A stretch of 64,000 nt of DNA from Juglans regia (lineage: Eukaryota > Streptophyta > Magnoliopsida > Fagales > Juglandaceae): contig NC_049905.1 in the NCBI RefSeq assembly GCF_001411555.2, positions 9,825,053 to 9,889,052 of the forward strand, given 5' to 3'. The notes beneath the pieces were generated by a model. That model saw nothing but the letters and a program-made list of their open reading frames with translations. It made no database searches and was not told where the DNA came from. A program made the translations under genes and the position numbers. Of the stretch, positions 56,077 through 64,000 are shown one piece after another (position 1 is the stretch's first letter; every line of letters begins with the position of its first letter).

Positions 56077-59000
56077 GTTGCTCAAGTTATTTCCATCAAA
56101 CTTGATGGAACTAACTTCCTTGCCTGGAGTGCTCAATTGCTTCCTCTGTTTTAGAGCTATGGACTCATGGGAATCATTGATGGTTCCGATCTATGTCCAC
56201 CTCGTTTTTCCAGCGATGAACAAAAGGCCCAAGGTATTCTTAACTCTGGTTATTTGGCTTCGCAGTATAAGGACCAAACAATACCTGGCTGGATTATTTC
56301 TTCTTCGTCTCTTGCGGTGGTCTCCACCATTTATGGATTTGAGACTTCTCGACTTGCTTGGCAAGCTCTTGGCACACGATTTGTTGCGCCCTCGACGTCT
56401 CGTATTTCTCTTATCAAGAGAAAGTTGCAAACTTTACACCAAGGCTCCTTGTCTTGCCAAAATTTTTTGGATGAAGTTAAGTCTCTTGCTGATGAATAAT
56501 CTGTTATTGGGAAACCGATTGATGATTCTGATTTAATTATCTCTATTCTCAATGGTCTTAATTCCTCTTTTCACTCCTTTGTGACAACATATATGCTTCT
56601 CGCCAAAGAGAAATCTATGTCATTTTTGGATTTCCATGCAGAGTTATTGAACCATGATCTTATGCAAAAATTTCATAACCAATCTCTCCACTTTGAGGCA
56701 GTTCCCTATGCTCTCTACTAGCATAAACCTGGTTCTAAACAAGGTTCTCGGCACAACAGCAACAAATCTCGATCCCCATGTCAAATTTGCAAACACGAGG
56801 GACATCAGGCCTTGGATTGCTTTAATCGCATGAACTACTCGTTCCAAGGACGTCATCCTCCTACTGAATTAGTTGTATGGTTGCTGAGGCTAATACGACT
56901 TATTTAAATCAGCATCAATGGTATGCCGACAATGGTGCTAATATTCATGTTACCTCCGATATTGCTAATCTTGTCACTTCTCAACCCTATGAAGGTGATG
57001 ACTCCGTGGGCATGGGTAATAGGACAGGCTTGCTCATATCTTGTACTGGCAATGCTTCCATTAAAACATCTTCATCTATGCTTGCCTTGAATAATGTTGC
57101 TTATTGTCCTAAAGCTTCTGCTCATCTTCTCTCTATCAATAAATTTTGTAACGATAATAATGTTCTTTTTGAACTCACTGGTTCTGATTTTTCAGTGAAG
57201 GATATCCTGACGGGGGACACGCTACTAACGGGACCAAGTGATAACGGATTGTACCTGATCAACCTTCATCAATTATCATCACCAAAATTGCATGCTCTCA
57301 CAATGACTGTCGGCGTCAAGGCTTCTACCTCTACTTGGCATTGTCGCTTGGGACATCCTTCCACAACAATTATTCATCGTGTCATTTCTAATTTTACTCT
57401 TTTAGTTAGTGATTCAATAAATAAATAGTCCATTTGTGTGTCTTGTCAACCCAGAAAGTCAAACCAGTTGCCATTCTCTGATTCTTCAAGAGTATCAACT
57501 ACTCCTTTGGAAATAATTCATTCTGATGTTTGGTCCACTTTCACTTCTTGTTTGAGTGGTTGTCGCTATTATATAATTTTCATTGATGACTTCACTCGTT
57601 TTTGTTGGATGTTTCCTATTTCAAATAAATCCAATGTTTATTCTACATTTTTTAAATTCAAGCTTTTAGTGGAAAAACAATTTAATTCCACCATTAAACA
57701 ATTTCAAAGTGATAATAGTGGTGAATCTTGTTCTACCATCTTTAAGCAATTTTTGAGTGCTAATGGAATTTTTCATTGATTATCATGTCCTCATACGTCT
57801 CAACAAAATGGCCTCGTCGAGAGGAAACATCGTCATATTATGCAAATGGGGCTTACTCTTCTCGCTCAATCAGGATTATCTAAGAAATTTTGGGTTGACG
57901 CATTCTTAATCGCTACTTATATAATTAATCGCTTACCTACCAAGGTTCTTGATTATTTATCACCTTATGAGCGGCTTTTTCATCTTCCTCCCGACTTCAC
58001 ATATTTTCGAGCATTTGGCTGTCAATGTTTTCCATGCCTACGTCCTTATACAAATGATAAATTATCATATCGTAGCACACCTTATATTTTCATTGGTTAT
58101 TGTTCTAATCATAAAGGTTTTTGGTGTTTTGACCCTTCCTCTAGACGTGTTTATATATCTCAGAACGTGATTTTTGACGAAGGAAAGTTTCCAGCTCATG
58201 TACAATCCAACGTCACTGATCCTGCCAGCTGCGCACACCCCTCAGGTAATTCTCCAAGTTTACTTTTCACCCCTCCCTCATTTCTTTTTACTTCTTCCCC
58301 TGTTTCATCTAATATTCGAGAGACTTCTTCCCCAAATATCTCGCACGACACTGACTCACCCGATACCCATCTCCATTCTTCTATCCCATCTCTCAATTCT
58401 GACCAAACCGAGACTCATGTTACCTTTCCCTCTTCTACTGCACCTTCTTCTTGTCATCTCCCTGAACCACAAAACAGTGCATCTCCTGAACCCCAAAATG
58501 ATGGCTCAACTATTCATGTGGCTCCCTCGTATATAGTTGCTAGATCCCAAACCAGTCATCTTGGGCCCCATAGCTTTCCCAATTTTAAGTTATATTCTAC
58601 TCTTCATCCTCTTCAAGCATTACATGAAGGTGTAGTTATCTCTGAACCTCGTTTCTACGCTCACGTGGCGTCTCAACTCGAATGGCTTGTAGCAATGAAA
58701 AGTGAGTTTCAGGCCTTATTACAAAATGAAACATGGTCATTATGTTCTCGACCACCTGGTAAAAACATGGTCCCTTGCAAATGGGTCTTTAAGCTCAAAT
58801 GGAGACCTGATGGCAGTATTGAACGTCACAAGGCCAGACTAGTTGCTGTTGGTTATCTTCAGAGAAATGGTATTGATTTTCATGATACATTCAACCTGGT
58901 CATCAAACCTTCCACTGTTCGTATGGTTCTTGCACTTGTCGTTTCTTTCAACTGGGAAATTCGGCAACTTGATGTTTCTAATGCTTTTCTCCATGGCATT

Positions 59001-59835
59001 TTAGAAGAGGAGGTCTATATGAGTCAATCGAAAGGCTTTGAAGATCCAGTTCATCCTTAGTTTGTTTGTAAGCTTCATAAATCTCTCTATGGGTTGAAAC
59101 AAGCCCATCGGGCTTGGTTTAATCGACTATCCACGACTCTTTTGGTGCTTGGCTTTCAAAATTCACAAGTTGATCCCTCATTATTTACTTATTACCTTGG
59201 AATAGTCCATGTGTTTTTATTAGTGTATGTGGATGATATTCTTGTTACCTTAAATGATCGGGACTTCATTACCTCTCTTATTTCTAAACTACAACTTCAG
59301 TTTGCTATGAAGGATCTCGGCCAGTTGATGTATTTCTTGGGTATTGAAGCCACACACAATTCTTTCGAATTACACGTTCGGCAAACACGATATATTACTG
59401 ATCTTTTGGACCTTGTGAAACTGCTTGGTATCTGACCATATCGAGCCCCCTGTGTCTCAGGGTCCAAGCTGTCCAAATATGATGGAGAAGCTCTTCAGGA
59501 TCCTTCTGAATATCGGCAAACGGTGGGGGCCTTATAATATGTTACTCTCACACACCCTGACATCTCGTACTCAATGAATCAACTCTGTCAACTCATGCAA
59601 GCTCCAACCATGGCTCATTGGACAGCAACCAAACGTGTGCTGCAATACTTGAAGAATACACTTGATTATGGCCTTTTCTACAAACCTGGCTCCTTTGATA
59701 TTAATGCCTATTGTGACTCTGATTGGGCCGGTGATCCTGATGATACAAGATCAACATGTGGTTATGGTGTTTACGTTGGACCTAATCTCATCTCTTGGTC
59801 GACTAAGAAACAACCTGTGGTGACTAAAGTAGGTT
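56077..59835 (+). pseudogene. Ty1/copia gag-pol, decayed, no LTRs
   Basis: Plus-strand copia polyprotein in the order gag, protease, integrase, RT, RNase H. Gag starts at ISIKLDGTNFLAW (56090-56128), and its zinc knuckle is CQICKHEGHQALDCF (56779-56823). The protease site is YADNGANIHVTS (56922-56957), Asn replacing the usual Ser/Thr. GAG-pre-integrase is WHCRLGHPS. The integrase core lies at 57500-57950. RT is at 58770-59300 with CKWVFKLKWRPDGSIERHKA, QLDVSNAFLHG and YVDDILVT (intact D-D). RNase H DSDWAGDPDDTRST ends abruptly after KKQPVVTK (59829), where SSTEAEY is expected. Stops at about 56500, 56718, 57426, 57778, 59058, 59433 and 59535 kill it. Confidence 0.92.
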
Positions 59836-60004
59836 TCATTTTCTGTTGTATTATTTCTCCCATGTCTCGTGTTTTTGGGTTCAAGGTGAAGAAGAAAAAG
59901 AAATAAAAACATGGATTAGCAATGACAAATTTTCTCATCACTTCTTACATAAAAAGAAAATTCCAAAACAAAATTAAGTAGTTAATCCCCCTTACATTGA
60001 AATA

Positions 60005-60151
60005 TTACAATTGTTTCTTGACCTTAAGTTTGTAGCCATCACAGTCCATCCTGACCTTCAGCTCCACAGTCTGCAATTTCTTCTTCTTATTGTGTTTATG
60101 GCTACTGGCCATCAAATCAGACAAGTACTCCAAAGTTCCTCCAACTCCCAT
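60005..60151 (-). pseudogene. HIPP (heavy-metal-associated isoprenylated protein) first-exon fragment
   Basis: The minus-strand frame from ATG at 60151 reads MGVGGTLEYLSDLM, then QTVELKVRMDCDGYKLKVKK, then stops. This is the N-terminus of plant HIPPs of the HIPP20/22 type, small metal chaperones with an HMA domain. The metal site M-x-C-x-x-C reads MDCDGY, so the second cysteine is lost. The rest of the HMA domain and the C-terminal CaaX prenylation box are missing. It abuts the copia fragment, so it is a gene scrap, not a working gene. Confidence 0.82.
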
Positions 60152-60249
60152 TTTCTGTTTTAAAATCCCTTTGAAGAAAAGCCTCTTTAATTGAAAGATT
60201 AACTCAAGAGCTTGAATACAAGCTTCACGAGCTCGATAAGTCAAAGAGA

Positions 60250-61180
60250 TAAAACTATGGGTACTGCTGTTGTGGGCAGCAACTATATGCTGTTGTAGGT
60301 ATGCATAGCAAAACTTGTCTAGGAAAAACTATGAGCTGCTGTTATATGTGGGCAGCAACATTTTGTGATAATTTGTATAAATTTTGGGCAGCAACTATAT
60401 CCTTGCTTGTTCTTTTTCTCTATAAAAGCTTGTGATTTGATTTATAGTTGTCTTGAGTAGTCTATTTGTAGTTGTGATTTTATTTGATTTGTAAATTTTG
60501 GACAACAATAATGATAGTGCTGAAAGTATAGATTGTTGGATTGTAAACAATAGTGGTAGTATTGAAATGATAGTATAGAATTCATTTCCCAGTTTCTATC
60601 TTAGGTATGAGAAAACATGAAAATAGGCAGCCAACATGTATCTGTTTCATGAGGGATTTCCTAGTTTGGTTCAAGAAAATTCTTGATTTTGTCGAGAGGA
60701 AGTTAGGAAGGCTTTACTTTATAGCATGCCTTGTAAATCAAACTTGTCATATATTCATAGAAAATCATCTATCAATTTTTCTTCTCAAATGCAACTAAAT
60801 TCAGAAAGAAGCATATGCAAATCTCCGTGTATGATCTAAAGACATGCTATTAACTTTGGAGAAAATAAACCTCAATCATTTTCCTTTTGGAAGAGGGAAA
60901 CAAACTTAATCATGATCCTAGAAAAAGCAACCCAAGCATGCTCCTCCTAGACATTTTGTGAGTGGAATATCATTCTTTTCTTTTAGAAGTTTCATATTCT
61001 TCCTGAACTTTCTCAACCACCCTGAACTAATTATTCCTTGGAGAAGGGATCCGGCAAATGATTGAGGAGGTTTCCTTTGAGATATATGTGTAGCTTGTTG
61101 AATTAGGCTGCTGGTTTTCTTTGAGATACACATGTAGCTATTTTTGTTTGGACATTTTGGGCAGGAACTATATGCTCATG
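60250..61180. repeat. Segment with dispersed GGGCAGCAACTATAT repeats
   Basis: GGGCAGCAACTATAT or close variants occur near 60276, 60351, 60391 and 61160. Between them is ordinary sequence without a recognisable gene. It may be a small unclassified element, but its ends are not defined. Confidence 0.4.
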
Positions 61181-61229
61181 TAAAAAAATAAAAATGATTG
61201 TTGGATATTGTTGGAGATTATCAAAATGA

Positions 61230-61425
61230 AACTAAAAAAATATTTAAAAAATAAAAAAATTGTATTAAAAATAAAAATTAAAAATAAAAATATTTTATTA
61301 TTGTAAAGAATGCAATGGTTAATCCAATGTGGAGTTTAAGTTTTAAACAATTAGCTAAAAGCCAAAAAGTGATATATTAGCCAAATTTTAACTTCTGAGA
61401 TACTTAATCCAATGCTAATGCTCTT
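61230..61425. mobile_element. Partial Tourist-like MITE, relative of 51486-51986
   Basis: Shares 'tggttaatccaatgtgga', 'attagccaaa' and the terminal CCAATGCTAATGCTC (61408-61422), followed by TTA, with the right part of the MITE at 51486. The left terminus is missing. Confidence 0.65.
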
Positions 61426-61884
61426 AGTCGTTAGGCTAAAAAATTTGTTTTAAACAAGGATTTACGTCTGGTTTTTGTAATATAATTAGTAACAAAAATT
61501 GATTTGGGCAAAATTAATTCCAAGAATTTTTGCTCCTTCCCCACCAACATTGAAAGATTATTCCTTTTTTTCATTTTATTTTAAATGATTAGGAAACGGA
61601 AATATGTCATTGCCCCACTCCTTATTGATTCGGTAGTTAACTCATCAAATCTCGATAAAACGGTGGTCCAAATATAATTATGATCATGTTACAAAAGAAA
61701 ATTCCCCAAAATTATTAGAACTCTTTTTTTTAGAGAGAAATTATTAGAACTCTTGAATTTATGTTTGGTAGAGTAATTTCAAACTCAATTAACATCCGTA
61801 ATAAACAAAAAGGAGTTTGAAGAGATCAGCAAAAGCGAACCTAATAAAATATTACTACCTTTTAAGTTCATTTGATTTATATGG
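61426..61884. other. AT-rich spacer
   Basis: Nothing recognisable. Confidence 0.5.
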
Positions 61885-63240
61885 TGATTTGGAAAAATAA
61901 TAATATTTTATTAAAAAGATTACATAAAATTTAAAAGTGTGCATTCAGACCAAATTTTTTTCATATTAAAATGTGAAAAATCGGGTTCATTTGAGCGAGT
62001 ATCTATCAGGGTTTTACTAATTTCGAAACTGCCCCTACCAGGATGTGGGTATGATTATATAGTGCGGGTATCGAATACCCGTAACCGAATTTTACATTTA
62101 AAAACAAATTACCTAAAAGATGAAATTAGGAGTGGGCAGTAGGGCACCACACCTCGTCCGCCTGCCCTCCACTGCCCCACCCCACTTGGGCAGAGTAGGC
62201 CACCACGTCCATCAGACGCAGGGGCGAGGTGCCCCGCCCACTTCTATGAAAGGCAGTGGGGGCAGGTTGGGCCACGCCTGCCCGCCCTCACCATACCCCC
62301 GCACCCTGGCCAACCATATAGCCCAGCCTAAAATAATTATCATTACATATATATATATATATATTCATTAATAAAACGACGTCGTTTTATCTTAGGTTTG
62401 ATTTATTTTTAAATAAATGTCGTAAACGATGTTGTTTAGAGTTCCCCCTCCCCTAGTTGAGTCTTTCTTTCCCCCCTTCTCTCTCTCTCTCTCCATCATA
62501 TCATTGTTTTTTTTTCCAATTGCTTGTGTATGGATATGTGGATTTGTTGTGGATGGAGATGTTTTAGATTTTTTTGTGATTTTTTTGTGTTTCCCATGAG
62601 TTTTCCACCTTGAGTAGGCGGTAGGGGACGGACGAAATCAGGGTGTCAATCCATCCCTTAGCATGCGGACGAGGCACCTGCCCCTGTGGATGTGGGGGAC
62701 ACCCCGCCATGAAGGGGGTGGGGTGCGGAAAGGGGGAACCCCACTGCAGGAGGTGGGTAGCACCACTAGATGAAATGACGTCGTTTTGATTTTCAAGACA
62801 ACATCATTTTTAGTTTTTGACCCTCCTCTTTAAAATGATTTTGACAAATACGAATATCTGGTTATAACTTGGGTACTCGAATTTTTACAGTGATTTGGAA
62901 AAATAGTTGTATTTTATTTAAACAAATTACGTAAAATTTAAATATGTGCATTCGGGCCATTTTTCGGTTTGAAATCCCAAAAATGAGGTTCATTTGAGTG
63001 AGTATCTGCCAGAATTTTATCCGAGTGGGTTCGAATTTCGTATCCAGCCCTATCCAAATATGGGTACGGTTATATGTTGTGGGTACCAAGTACCCATAAC
63101 CAAATTTCACATTTAAAAAAAAATTACCTAATAGATGAAATGATGTCACTTTGATTTTTAAGAAGACGCCGTTTTGTGTTTGTAACCCTCTTTAAAATGA
63201 TTATTTTGACAAATCAAAATATCCGAATACAATCTGAGTA
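61885..63240. repeat. Tandem duplication of a roughly 356-bp unit, copy 1 split by a hAT element
   Basis: Copy 1 is 61885-62126 plus 62777-62890. Copy 2 is 62891-63240. Shared phrases in order are TGATTTGGAAAAATA, GTGCATTC, GGTTCATTTGAG.GAGTATCT, ATACCCGTAACC/TACCCATAACC, ATTACCTAA.AGATGAAAT, GA.GTC..TTTTGAT and CTTTAAAATGATT. Spacing between copies is 1006 bp, or 356 bp after removing the 650 bp added by the insertion. Confidence 0.85.
62127..62768. mobile_element. Non-autonomous hAT element, 642 bp
   Basis: The ends TAGGAGTGGGCAG and CTACCCACCACTA-type (actual end AGCACCACTA) give a short TIR of the form TAGnnGTG. It is flanked by the exact 8-bp TSD GATGAAAT (62119-62126 and 62769-62776). 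The inside is GC-rich with CCCGCC/GGCGGGG-type inverted stretches and an AT microsatellite (62345-62362). The neighbouring duplicate provides the empty site (AGATGAAATGATGTC at 63134-63148). Confidence 0.92.
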
Positions 63241-63805
63241 TCTATCTAAGTTATAATTAGGTTAAACTATGTGGGTACTTGGATGCAGATCCGGATTCAC
63301 ACCATGTATAGTAAAATTTGTAAAATAATTGCCAATGTATCATTACTCCAAGTTCTAATGTTTCCCGAGTTAAAAAAGTTCATCAATTGATTTTGCAAAA
63401 TCTCTTCTTTGGGATGTTTGATGAACTACAAAATCTAGATAAATTGTCCAAAGAGTTCGTTAGACACAGCCGACTGGAAAAGTTGTATCGAGAAATTGTA
63501 ATATGTAGCTTGTCATGATGACAATTGCGACTTTAATTTTTTCTATCATTGCCACAAAAGAATATAGGAATTCACTAAAACTATTAAAGTTTTCACAAAG
63601 CAGAGCAAGCAAATCATATTGCTGGTGATAATAATAACTTATGATTAATCCAAGGCATCGAAGAAGGAATTATAGGTGACTGCAAGTTCCTCATATTGTA
63701 ACCAATTGTTGCTATTAATTTGCATGTTTGAAATCCTATTTTTATTTCTATTATATTATTGGATCGGGTCATTAACATAGGAGAAATATTTTGATCACGA
63801 ATAAA
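63241..63805. other. Intergenic DNA
   Basis: No gene or bounded repeat is seen. Confidence 0.5.
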
Positions 63806-63935
63806 TCTTATAAAAGTAAATTTATAAAGTGACGTGATTTGATATAAAATATTATATTATAAATCTAATTTTATTGTAACATAAATCTAAAATATCATAT
63901 TAAATTATGTCAGTTTCTAATTTTATTTTTATGAT
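63806..63935. mobile_element. Palindromic MITE, family P copy 4
   Basis: Left arm TTATAAAAGTAAATTTATAA, 'gacgtgatttgatat', and right arm 'aaattatgtcagtttctaat'. The layout matches the copies at 6641, 29886 and 36800, with an added AT-rich centre. Confidence 0.6.
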
Positions 63936-64000
63936 ATCTTTTTATAATTTTAGCATTTCTTTTAACACATTAATTCATATGATGAGATAATCTTTGTACC

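Noticed and set aside
1..64000. CRISPR arrays, bacterial operons, rRNA or intact tRNA genes
   Set aside because: None seen. Tandem repeats here lack spacer structure, and tRNA-like signals are limited to PBS and SINE sequences.

Overview
This is a repeat-rich nuclear segment of a flowering plant, most likely a woody eudicot. The evidence is the AT-rich intergenic DNA, introns with GT..AG borders, plant-specific gene families (Dof, ICR/RIP, FAR1/FRS, HIPP) and plant LTR, LINE, SINE and MITE sequences. The MITE style resembles Fagales genomes, but that is only an impression. No bacterial, viral or organellar genes are seen.

Three host genes look intact. (1) NEDP1 (+), a NEDD8-specific cysteine protease with a one-exon CDS at 16148-16852, behind a probable 5'-UTR exon near 14.4 kb. 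(2) A Dof zinc-finger transcription factor (+), CDS join(33838..33864, 34670..35539), 298 aa. Its first coding exon is only nine codons. (3) An ICR/RIP ROP-effector coiled-coil protein (-), CDS complement(join(47022..48704, 49713..49884, 52789..52808)), 624 aa. Its first coding exon is only 20 nt.

Most of the rest is transposon. From left to right: a truncated LINE (1-540); a nearly complete but decayed Ty3/gypsy chromovirus with both LTRs (995-6485); a 7.15-kb Mutator-like element (7117-14271) with 55-bp terminal inverted repeats and an exact 9-bp target duplication; an internally deleted hAT gene (19.7-20.3 kb); an AT-rich tract of degenerate repeated modules (21.4-25 kb); several MITEs; a GC-rich unclassified block (27.5-29.1 kb); a hAT mini-element with exact 8-bp TSD (37018-37779); a degenerate AT-rich array (39.4-40.1 kb); a 2.3-kb probable solo LTR with exact 5-bp TSD (41075-43381); two copia fragments joined head to head (54837-59835); a broken HIPP exon (60.0 kb); and a local duplication whose first copy is interrupted by a hAT element (61.9-63.2 kb).

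The most notable object is the Mutator-like element. It carries a broken FAR1/FRS-type transposase on the + strand. On the - strand it holds what look like exons of at least two unrelated host genes: DXR of the plastid isoprenoid pathway and, probably, a proton pump-interactor. These lie in one orientation behind a UTR-like leader, as expected of a Pack-MULE-type chimeric gene. A 407-bp TRIM later inserted into it, and its right end lies about 120 bp upstream of the NEDP1 leader.
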